Source: Acholeplasmatales bacterium (GTDB lineage Bacteria; Bacillota_I; Bacilli_A; Acholeplasmatales; Anaeroplasmataceae). Taken from it: a DNA stretch of 7,020 nt. A model generated the notes under the pieces. That model ran no database searches, was not told where the DNA came from, and was given only the letters and a program-made list of their open reading frames with translations. The position numbers and the translations under genes were made by a program. Every line of letters begins with the position of its first letter. Position 1 is the first letter of the stretch. The stretch is from the NCBI GenBank assembly GCA_017388605.1, contig JAFPIE010000204.1, positions 1-7,020 of the forward strand, given 5' to 3'. Below are positions 1 to 5,736 of this stretch, piece after piece.

Positions 1-975
1 GATGAATATTTTATCGAGCTTAGTATTCCAAGATATTTAACGAATAAAAGAATTAAAGAAGTATCTATTATTCCTTTGTATAATGGCAAGAAATTTGAAA
101 TAGCTTATACTTACTTAGATTTAGATGAAAGAAAAGAAGCTATAGGAGATACTACCTTGGCAATTGATTTTGGAGTTAATAATCTAGCTGCATGTGTTAC
201 AACAAAGGGTGAAGCCTTTATTATTGATGGAAAAAGACTAAAGTCTATGAACCAGTATTATAATAAGAAAATGGCTAAATTAAAAAGTGAAAATCAATAT
301 GTCATTAGGAAAAGAATAAATCCACTTACAAATGAACGCTATTATTTTAAGGATTTAAAAAAGAATGTATCTAAAGATGAAAAGTTCAGTTGGTTTACAA
401 CAAAAAGAATGATTCGTTTAATAGAGAAAAGAAATAATAAGATACAAGATTATATTTATAAGAGTGCTAAGATGATTATGGATTATTGTACTTTGAATAA
501 TATCAATAGAATCATTATAGGTTATTCGGAGGATTTTCAAAACAAAGGCTTTGTTCGTAGTAAGGATTATTACAATAAGAATAATTATTTAAAGCATATA
601 GAAAAAGAAACTATAAAGAAAAACAATCAAAACTTCTTGATGATTCCATTTGGTAAAATCATTCATAGAATAGAATATTTATGTTCTTTAAATGGAATAG
701 AATGTATTATTCAAGAAGAATCCTATACATCCGCATCCTCATTCTTTGATTTAGATCCATTACCAATCTATAAAGAGAAAGATAAAACCGAATATAGCTT
801 TAGTGGTGAAAGAATAAAAAGAGGATTATATCAAACAAAAGAAAACAAATATATTAATGCAGATATAAATGGAGCATTAAATATATATCGTAAAAGTAGC
901 GTATGTGATATGAAAGTAATTGAATATCTATTACGTAGAGGTGTGAACACACCAAAGCGACTTCAAGTAATTTGA
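1..975 (+). CDS. tnpB: TnpB-family RNA-guided endonuclease (IS200/IS605-type), 5' end outside window
   Basis: The frame is open from base 1, so the gene begins upstream; a TTG at 76 is internal, because the codons before it encode family-like sequence (IELSIPRYLTNKRIKEV). 324 residues are visible; TnpB proteins usually have about 350-430. RuvC-I is DFGVNN (Asp at 166-168) and RuvC-III is NADINGALNI (Asp at 862-864). At the usual RuvC-II glutamate position the sequence reads IIIGYSEDF, with Gly where IVVEDL-type motifs carry Glu. A Glu pair occurs downstream in QEESYTS (715-720), matching the TnpB group with a relocated catalytic glutamate. The CxxC...CxxC zinc ribbon expected between RuvC-II and RuvC-III is absent. 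The C-terminus (RRGVNTPKRLQVI) is typical of this group. By family knowledge, it cuts DNA guided by an RNA from the transposon right end and favours element retention. No tnpA is visible. No frameshift is seen, so it may be functional. Confidence 0.93.
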   Translation, partial: DEYFIELSIPRYLTNKRIKEVSIIPLYNGKKFEIAYTYLDLDERKEAIGDTTLAIDFGVNNLAACVTTKGEAFIIDGKRLKSMNQYYNKKMAKLKSENQYVIRKRINPLTNERYYFKDLKKNVSKDEKFSWFTTKRMIRLIEKRNNKIQDYIYKSAKMIMDYCTLNNINRIIIGYSEDFQNKGFVRSKDYYNKNNYLKHIEKETIKKNNQNFLMIPFGKIIHRIEYLCSLNGIECIIQEESYTSASSFFDLDPLPIYKEKDKTEYSFSGERIKRGLYQTKENKYINADINGALNIYRKSSVCDMKVIEYLLRRGVNTPKRLQVI

Positions 976-1049
976 AGCACTAAAAAAGGAGCCTAAGCTC
1001 CTTAGAGGTAAATTTTTTTACCTTTTGTTCTTTAAGAAACCACTTTCAA
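931..1049 (+). ncRNA. Putative TnpB guide RNA (omega/reRNA) scaffold and transposon right end
   Basis: TnpB guide RNAs characteristically span the 3' end of tnpB and the element's right end. Here the last codons form a hairpin, GGTGT-GAAC-ACACC (940-953). It is followed by CTTCAA-gtaat-TTGAAG (961-977), spanning the stop codon, and by two further perfect 7-bp hairpins at 986-1003 and 1006-1023. A TCAA tetranucleotide at 1046-1049, like the right-end cleavage tetranucleotide of IS608, is a candidate element boundary. Both limits are inferred; the left limit is arbitrary and the right one is not confirmed by any target-site comparison. Confidence 0.4.
986..1023 (+). terminator. Double hairpin after tnpB, probable terminator
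   Basis: Two consecutive perfect stem-loops follow the tnpB stop: AAGGAGC-ctaa-GCTCCTT (986-1003) and AGGTAAA-tttt-TTTACCT (1006-1023). A-rich sequence precedes the first, and a T-rich stretch (1013-1019, then 1023-1033) overlaps or follows the second. This could stop transcription leaving tnpB before the prs promoter, possibly in both directions. The U-run is not directly against the first stem, so these stems may instead belong to the transposon end or its guide RNA. Confidence 0.5.
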
Positions 1050-1060
1050 GGGTTCTAAAC

Positions 1061-1095
1061 TAGAATTATTTTTTGAATATGCTATAATCTATAAT
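1061..1095 (+). promoter_or_regulatory. Probable prs-pth promoter (extended -10)
   Basis: An exact TATAAT at 1083-1088 is preceded by TGC, giving an extended -10 (TGnTATAAT, from 1080). A weak -35-like TAGAAT lies at 1061-1066 with a 16-bp spacer. A second TATAAT at 1090-1095 has no suitable -35. The position, 32 bp or more before the prs ATG and just after the tnpB-associated hairpins, fits the operon promoter. Confidence 0.65.
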
Positions 1096-1126
1096 GGTTT
1101 AAAACTATTTAGGAGGGAAATTTCTC

Positions 1127-2110
1127 ATGTCAATCTTATTGGGAAAAAAAGTAAAAGTTTTCACATTATCTTCAAATCCAGAATTAGCACAGGAAATCTG
1201 TGATTCTATTGGTATTCCACTTTCTGATTGCGAGGTATTACATTTCGCAGATGGTGAGATCAACGTACAAATTAATGAAACAGTACGTGGACACCATGTA
1301 TTTGTAATTCAGCCTACAAGTGCACCAGTTAATGACCATTTAATGGAATTATTAATTATGTGTGATGCACTTAAAAGAGCTTCCGCAAAGACAATCAACC
1401 TTGTAATTCCTTATTATGGCTATAGCCGTCAGGACCGTAAGGCAAGAAGCCGTCAGCCAATTAGTGCTAAGCTTGTTGCAGACTTACTTCAGGTTGCAGG
1501 TACAGATAGAGTTATTACAATGGATATTCATGCAGCTCAAGAGCAGGGCTTCTTCGATATTCCTGTAGATAACTTTATGGGATTACCTATTTTAGTAAAT
1601 TATTTAATGGATAAGCATTTAGAAAATGTTGTTGTTGTATCCCCAGACCATGGTGGAGCAACAAGAGCTAGAGAGTTCGCTAAGATTTTAGAGGCTCCTA
1701 TGGCTATCATTGATAAGAGAAGACCAGAACCAAACAAGATGGAGGTTATGAACATCATTGGTGATGTTAAGGGTAAAACTTGTATCTTAGTTGATGATAT
1801 GGTAGATACTGCAGGTACACTTACTGTAGGTGCAAAGGCATTAAAGGATGCTGGTGCTACAGCAGTATATGCAGCTTGTACTCATGGTGTATTATCTGGT
1901 CCTGCAATTGAAAGAATTAAGAATTCTGTATTAGAGGAAATGATTATTACAAATACAATCAAATTACCTGAAGAGAAGAAAATTGATAAGATTACTGTAT
2001 TAAGTGTTGGTCAGCTACTTGGCCATGGTATCTTAAGAATCTTATCTGATGAACCATTATCTGGTTTATTTACTTATACATACGATAAGAGTAAGAGAGA
2101 ATTATTATAA
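1127..2110 (+). CDS. prs: Ribose-phosphate pyrophosphokinase (PRPP synthetase)
   Basis: This cytoplasmic enzyme makes PRPP from ribose-5-phosphate and ATP, feeding purine, pyrimidine, NAD, histidine and tryptophan synthesis. At 327 residues it has the usual bacterial length. Visible motifs are [10 protein letters not shown] (40-49), the ATP-contacting flexible loop region [11 protein letters not shown] (95-105), [14 protein letters not shown] with the catalytic-region His135 (133-146), [12 protein letters not shown] (172-183) and the PRPP-binding loop [12 protein letters not shown] (220-231). The ATG at 1127 is supported by AGGAGGG (1111-1117) with 9-nt spacing. pth follows after only 4 nt, so the two are co-transcribed. 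In Bacillus the same neighbourhood reads glmU-prs-ctc-pth; here no ctc-like gene separates prs and pth, and the element carrying tnpB lies directly upstream. The family assignment is very secure. Confidence 0.98.
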   Translation: MSILLGKKVKVFTLSSNPELAQEICDSIGIPLSDCEVLHFADGEINVQINETVRGHHVFVIQPTSAPVNDHLMELLIMCDALKRASAKTINLVIPYYGYSRQDRKARSRQPISAKLVADLLQVAGTDRVITMDIHAAQEQGFFDIPVDNFMGLPILVNYLMDKHLENVVVVSPDHGGATRAREFAKILEAPMAIIDKRRPEPNKMEVMNIIGDVKGKTCILVDDMVDTAGTLTVGAKALKDAGATAVYAACTHGVLSGPAIERIKNSVLEEMIITNTIKLPEEKKIDKITVLSVGQLLGHGILRILSDEPLSGLFTYTYDKSKRELL

Positions 2111-2114
2111 AAAT

Positions 2115-2681
2115 ATGAAGCTTATAATTGGACTTGGAAATCCTGGCAAGGAGTATGAGAATACTCGTCACAATGCAGGATTTATGGCAGTAGATGCTTT
2201 CGCAAAGAAGCACGATATAACCTTTAGCCTTGAGCCTAAAATGAAGGGAATGCTTGCTCAGGTCAATTTAGGTGGAAATAAGGCAATATTACTTAAGCCA
2301 ATGACTTATATGAATTTATCTGGTGAGGCAGTAAGCTTAGTTATGAATTTCTATAAAATTCCAGTTGAGGATATATTAGTTGTCTCCGATGACTTAGATT
2401 CGCGTCTTGGAAGAATTAGACTTCGTGCTAAGGGAAGTGCAGGTGGCCATAATGGACACAAGAACATTCAAATGCACATTCATACAGAGGAATATAAGAG
2501 AATAAAAATAGGAATTGATCGCTCGGATGTTATTCCTGTTATCGATTGGGTATTAAAAAAATTCGACTCTAGTGAGCTTTCTACAATGAATTCTGCAGCA
2601 GAAATTGCAGCAAATGCAATTGAGGACTTTATTTTAGGAAAAGATTTTGTTAAAATATCATCAGAGTATTCTTCAAAATAA
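2115..2681 (+). CDS. pth: Peptidyl-tRNA hydrolase
   Basis: It cleaves the ester bond of peptidyl-tRNAs released from stalled ribosomes, recycling tRNA in the cytoplasm. The product has 188 residues, the normal family length. Active-site motifs are all present: GLGNPG (6-11, Asn9), NTRHNAGF (16-23, catalytic His19), KPMTYMNLSG (61-70, Asn67), DDLD (92-95, Asp92/93) and GGHNGHKNI (110-118, Asn113). The frame stays open upstream to an ATG at 2049 inside prs. The family's MKLIIGLGNPG start fixes the true ATG at 2115, 4 nt after the prs stop. The Shine-Dalgarno is weak (purine-rich AAGAGAGA inside the end of prs), which suggests translational coupling to prs. The stop lies only 6 nt before the riboswitch that follows, and no separate terminator is seen between them. 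Confidence 0.97.
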   Translation: MKLIIGLGNPGKEYENTRHNAGFMAVDAFAKKHDITFSLEPKMKGMLAQVNLGGNKAILLKPMTYMNLSGEAVSLVMNFYKIPVEDILVVSDDLDSRLGRIRLRAKGSAGGHNGHKNIQMHIHTEEYKRIKIGIDRSDVIPVIDWVLKKFDSSELSTMNSAAEIAANAIEDFILGKDFVKISSEYSSK

Positions 2682-2687
2682 ATATGT

Positions 2688-2781
2688 TACTCGCAGGGAG
2701 TAGAAAGCCTGGTAAACAGGTTGTAATACCGACAATCGCGGCGTAGGGCCCGGTATTATATTAAATTTTGAGACTGCAGTA
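2688..2781 (+). promoter_or_regulatory. Manganese (yybP-ykoY) riboswitch aptamer
   Basis: The segment carries the hallmark yybP-ykoY layout. P1 5' strand GCAG (2693-2696) runs straight into the conserved loop GGAGTAG (2697-2703). The 3' side has GAGA directly before P1 3' strand CTGC (2774-2777), like the usual GGGGAGUAG...AAGACC arrangement. P1 extends as TACT/AGTA (2688-2691 with 2778-2781) around a bulged C2692. P2 is CCTG-gtaaa-CAGG (2708-2720). P3 is a perfect 8-bp TAATACCG/CGGTATTA (2724-2731 with 2751-2758), enclosing the loop region with ACAATCGC that should carry the metal-contacting adenosine. By family knowledge it senses Mn2+ and activates Mn2+ efflux genes. The P1 3' strand lies inside the terminator that follows. 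Confidence 0.87.
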
Positions 2782-2807
2782 CCTTATGGTGGTACTGCGG
2801 TCTTTTT
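2772..2807 (+). terminator. Riboswitch expression-platform terminator
   Basis: A 12-bp stem pairs GACTGCAGTACC (2772-2783) with GGTACTGCGGTC (2791-2802), with one G-U pair and a 7-nt loop, followed by TTTTT (2803-2807). Its 5' arm contains the CTGCAGTA that also forms aptamer P1. Ligand-stabilised P1 and the terminator are therefore mutually exclusive, which predicts an ON switch at high Mn2+. It may also end leftover prs-pth transcription. Confidence 0.88.
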
Positions 2808-2830
2808 GTTTCTAAAAAGGGGGTATATAA

Positions 2831-3931
2831 ATGTTTTTAGATTTAGTAGATTCTTGGATATCTAGCTGGACCATTGGAAATTGGAGTATTTTATTCTTTA
2901 TCATTTTCTTGATTGTTGGAGTATTTTTCTTAGTAAAATGCTGTGACATTTTTGTAGATAGTGCTGCATCTATTGCGAAAAAGGCTCATGTGTCTCCTTT
3001 GGTTATAGGACTTACAATAGTAGCGATGGGAACATCATGTCCTGAGCTTGCGGTATCAGCATCGGATTCAATTTCAGCATTAGTGGATTCTATATCTACA
3101 GGCACAACAATTCAAGCGAATATAGCGATGGGTAATGTTGTAGGGTCCAATATATGTAATATTTTATTAGTATTAGGATTATCGATTATCTTTACACCTA
3201 TCATTGTTAAGAAGGCTGTAATGAAAAGAGATTACCCATTCCTAATTGGTGCATCCTTATTATTTGTTTTATTTGGTATTTTCTTTGGTATTTCCTCTAT
3301 CGTAGGCGATTATACAATTATGCGATGGGAAGGTATTATCTTTATCGTATTAATGGTAGCCTATTTAATTTATTTAATCTTAGATAGCAAAAGACATCCA
3401 AGTGACGAAGAGGATGAAGAAATCAAGGATATGCCTGTATGGAAGGCAATCCTATTCTTAGTTTTAGGTGCACTTGGAATTGCCTTAGGTGGAGAGCTTG
3501 TTGTTGTAGGATCTAAGAATCTAGCTGTAATGGGGGCAACTGCAATTGGTATTGAATCCGATTTAGCTGAAAAGATTGTAGGACTTACTATTGTAGCGGT
3601 AGGTACATCACTACCTGAGCTTGTAACCTCTGTAATTGCAGCGAAAAAAGGCCAGGTGGATATGGCCCTTGGTAATGTCATCGGCTCAAACCTATTTAAT
3701 ATTTTATTTGTATTAGGTATTTCAGCAACCATTAATCCAATCGTTGCAGATAGTACGATTATCTTTGATTTAGTATTTATGATGACAATAACCTTATTAC
3801 TATTCGGTTTATCCTTTACAGGAAAGCTAAAGAAGTGGATGGGATTTTTATTCTTAGGATTATATATAGCCTATTTAGTTTATTTAGTTTTAAGAGTTGT
3901 TTTAGCATCAAAGGGTATTTGGTTACCTTAA
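2831..3931 (+). CDS. CaCA-family (YrbG-like) cation antiporter, probable Mn2+ (or Ca2+) exporter
   Basis: This is a 366-residue polytopic membrane protein with about ten hydrophobic segments and the two inverted alpha repeats of the calcium/cation antiporter superfamily. Alpha-1 is GLTIVAMGTSCPEL (60-73, ion-binding Glu72) with GNVVGSNICN (101-110). Alpha-2 is GLTIVAVGTSLPEL (251-264, Glu263) with GNVIGSNLFN (281-290). The position equivalent to Asp240 of archaeal NCX_Mj is Asn290. Alpha-1 is about 11 residues longer than alpha-2 between the GTS and GNV motifs. The central loop at 185-201 is highly acidic (SDEEDEEIKD). AAGGGGG (2817-2823) lies 7 nt before the ATG. Homology alone suggests Na+/Ca2+ or H+/Ca2+ exchange. 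The Mn2+ riboswitch directly upstream argues that the physiological job is removal of excess Mn2+. The family is secure; the ion preference is inferred. Confidence 0.92.
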   Translation: MFLDLVDSWISSWTIGNWSILFFIIFLIVGVFFLVKCCDIFVDSAASIAKKAHVSPLVIGLTIVAMGTSCPELAVSASDSISALVDSISTGTTIQANIAMGNVVGSNICNILLVLGLSIIFTPIIVKKAVMKRDYPFLIGASLLFVLFGIFFGISSIVGDYTIMRWEGIIFIVLMVAYLIYLILDSKRHPSDEEDEEIKDMPVWKAILFLVLGALGIALGGELVVVGSKNLAVMGATAIGIESDLAEKIVGLTIVAVGTSLPELVTSVIAAKKGQVDMALGNVIGSNLFNILFVLGISATINPIVADSTIIFDLVFMMTITLLLFGLSFTGKLKKWMGFLFLGLYIAYLVYLVLRVVLASKGIWLP

Positions 3932-3935
3932 GGAC

Positions 3936-3957
3936 AAAAAGGGATTTTTCCCTTTTT
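3936..3957 (+). terminator. Intrinsic terminator after antiporter gene
   Basis: Perfect 9-bp stem AAAAAGGGA-tttt-TCCCTTTTT, with 3' U-rich sequence continuing to 3958, begins 5 nt after the stop codon. The A-rich 5' arm means it can also work on the opposite strand. Confidence 0.88.
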
Positions 3958-3981
3958 TCTTTCGCTAAATATCAATATTTA

Positions 3982-3996
3982 TGATAGAATGATAAT
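3982..3996 (+). promoter_or_regulatory. Probable promoter of the MBL-nrnA unit
   Basis: An extended -10 of the form TGATAGAAT (TG at 3982-3983, TAGAAT 3985-3990) is followed by a second -10-like GATAAT (3991-3996). No good -35 is seen; TTCGCT at 3961-3966 has 18-bp spacing. Its place between a strong terminator and the next gene's GGAG supports a new transcription unit. Confidence 0.5.
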
Positions 3997-4015
3997 GTAA
4001 AACGGAGATGATTAT

Positions 4016-5725
4016 ATGGCAAAGAAAAGACAAACAAAAAAAGCAATTAAACAAGCGAAGAAGCTTGCTAAAAAAAGCCCTAAATTATTTATAACCTTAG
4101 TTGTATTATTAGCTATTGCAGCGATTATATTTATTGTATTGTGGAGAGTAGGTGTTATTTCCTTTGGAGATAAAAAGACGGATAAACCAGTTGAAACTAC
4201 AACGACTACAATTACTCCAACAACAACAGAAGTTATAGAAGAAAAAAGCTATAGCTTTGATAGTAATTTAAAATATTATAAGGTAGAATACGATTCTATA
4301 AATAATGAATTCCTTGTAAAGGAAGAGGCATCCTTAGAAAAAGATTCCTTATATATTATTGCAAAAGATGTATCAGGTGTGGTATCCTTATATATCCTAG
4401 AGGATAATAACACAAAGGAAGTATCTATAGGTGTTTTACCGGCTAAGGTAGAAAAGGAATATGTTTGGATTTTTAAGGAGACTAAGGATTCAAAGAATGA
4501 ATTTGTAAAATATGTAGGTGGAATTGTTGAAGGTGTTTGTTATGATGAATTCCAAATTCATTTCATGATGCTTGGAAATGATGCTGCAGGAGATTGCACC
4601 TATATTAAGGCTGGAGATACAGATATTTTAATTGATGCAGGCTCAACTGTAGGATCCTATACTACAACTAGTGCTTATATTAATCAGTATTGCCAGGATA
4701 AGAAGCTAGAATATGTTGTTGCAACACATGGTGATGCAGATCATATCTATGCATTCCCTAAATTCTTCCAAAATTATGAGGTAGATACGGTAATTGATTT
4801 TACAAGCGAAACCTATACACAATTCCAAGAATTTAAGAATTCTGGAAAATCCTCTAGAGACTATTTTGCAGGTACAACTAAAACAACAGCTACCTATGGT
4901 AATTATTTAAATGCTAGAGACACCTATGCGAAAAAGCATTATACAGCTGGAGATTGTTATTTGAATTTAAATGGTGCGAAAAGAACATATCAGCTATCTG
5001 AAAGCGTAACGATGGATATCTTATACAATTATTATTACTATGATAATGATAATAATGGTAAGGTAGATTCTACAGATGAAAATAATTTCTCTGTATTAAC
5101 TCTATTTACCTATAACAATAATGGCACATATCATAGATTCTTCTTAGGTGGAGATTTAGAGCTTGAGGGTGAAGAAAAATTTGCTGAATATTACGATGGC
5201 TCAACAAACGAAAAAACAATGTATTCTGTTGATTTATATAAGGCAGGACATCATGGCTCTAAAACATCATCGAATGATTGCTTATTAGATATATTACAGC
5301 CAAAGCTTTGTGTTGCTTGCTGCTGCTGTGGTACAGATGAATATACCGCAAATACAAATAACCAATTCCCTACTCAGGATTTCATTAATCGTATTGCAAA
5401 ATGGACGGATAGGGTGTATGCACCAACGGTATGTGATTTTGAAATTGCTGTTGCTAAGCAAGCTAAAGACAAAAATGGTAATTTAAAATATGATAAAAAT
5501 GGTAACCCTGAATCGGATAAGACCGGCGCTAAGGTTGGAGAAGAATATATGCATTCTATAGGCTTTAGAGCTATGAATGGTAATATTATTGTTTCATCGA
5601 ATGGTATAAATATTGGCCTTTGGGCTTCAGATAATCTAATCAAGCTTAAGGATAGTGAATGGTTTAATCAAACCATTACACTAAATGGCGAAGAAAGAAA
5701 GATGAGGACTTGGCCAACGAAGTAA
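4016..5725 (+). CDS. Membrane-anchored ComEC-like metallo-beta-lactamase fold hydrolase
   Basis: 569 residues. A Lys-rich cytoplasmic tail (1-23), one transmembrane segment (about 24-45) and a Thr-rich linker (61-71) suggest a signal-anchored protein with its main domain outside the cell. The catalytic domain starts near 182 with HFMMLGNDAAGD...ILIDAG (Asp207). Then come the metal motif THGDADH (237-243, the HxDxDH form of ComEC proteins), FFLGGD (375-380, Asp380) and AGHHGSKTSS (410-419), matching the ComEC/Rec2 C-terminal MBL domain. There is no competence channel domain, so this is a stand-alone surface hydrolase of unknown substrate; nucleic acid or a phosphoester is possible. An EF-hand-like loop (343-354), a Cys cluster CVACCCCG (432-439) and a KNGN-repeat loop (485-500) are unusual. 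GGAG at 4004-4007 lies 8 nt before the ATG. nrnA follows after 11 nt. The fold is secure; the reaction is not known. Confidence 0.85.
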   Translation: MAKKRQTKKAIKQAKKLAKKSPKLFITLVVLLAIAAIIFIVLWRVGVISFGDKKTDKPVETTTTTITPTTTEVIEEKSYSFDSNLKYYKVEYDSINNEFLVKEEASLEKDSLYIIAKDVSGVVSLYILEDNNTKEVSIGVLPAKVEKEYVWIFKETKDSKNEFVKYVGGIVEGVCYDEFQIHFMMLGNDAAGDCTYIKAGDTDILIDAGSTVGSYTTTSAYINQYCQDKKLEYVVATHGDADHIYAFPKFFQNYEVDTVIDFTSETYTQFQEFKNSGKSSRDYFAGTTKTTATYGNYLNARDTYAKKHYTAGDCYLNLNGAKRTYQLSESVTMDILYNYYYYDNDNNGKVDSTDENNFSVLTLFTYNNNGTYHRFFLGGDLELEGEEKFAEYYDGSTNEKTMYSVDLYKAGHHGSKTSSNDCLLDILQPKLCVACCCCGTDEYTANTNNQFPTQDFINRIAKWTDRVYAPTVCDFEIAVAKQAKDKNGNLKYDKNGNPESDKTGAKVGEEYMHSIGFRAMNGNIIVSSNGINIGLWASDNLIKLKDSEWFNQTITLNGEERKMRTWPTK

Positions 5726-5736
5726 AGGGAGGAAAT

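Noticed and set aside
76..78. TTG at 76 as the start of tnpB
   Set aside because: The frame is open to base 1 and the upstream codons encode sequence expected in the middle of TnpB, so the gene is cut by the window edge.
2049..2114. N-terminal extension of pth to an ATG inside prs
   Set aside because: The extra 22 residues lie wholly within prs coding sequence, and the family start MKLIIGLGNPG falls at 2115.
2641..2687. Dedicated promoter for the riboswitch in the 3' end of pth
   Set aside because: TTGTTA (2647-2652) and TATTCT (2667-2672) have only 14-bp spacing, and no better pair is present.
3370..3732. 120-codon reverse-strand open frame inside the antiporter gene
   Set aside because: It is antisense to the conserved alpha-2 region, has Ser/Thr/Pro-rich low-complexity content and no family motif; it is a shadow of the real gene.
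4190..4232. ACA/ACT-rich tract as a possible microsatellite or regulatory repeat
   Set aside because: It is in frame and encodes the Thr-rich linker after the membrane anchor, a common low-complexity spacer.
5374..5643. 89-codon reverse-strand open frame inside the MBL gene
   Set aside because: Antisense to a well-supported gene, with no recognisable motif or upstream signals.
5710..5736. TTG start nine codons upstream for nrnA
   Set aside because: It overlaps the MBL gene and has no ribosome binding site, whereas the ATG at 5737 has AAAGGGAGG just ahead.
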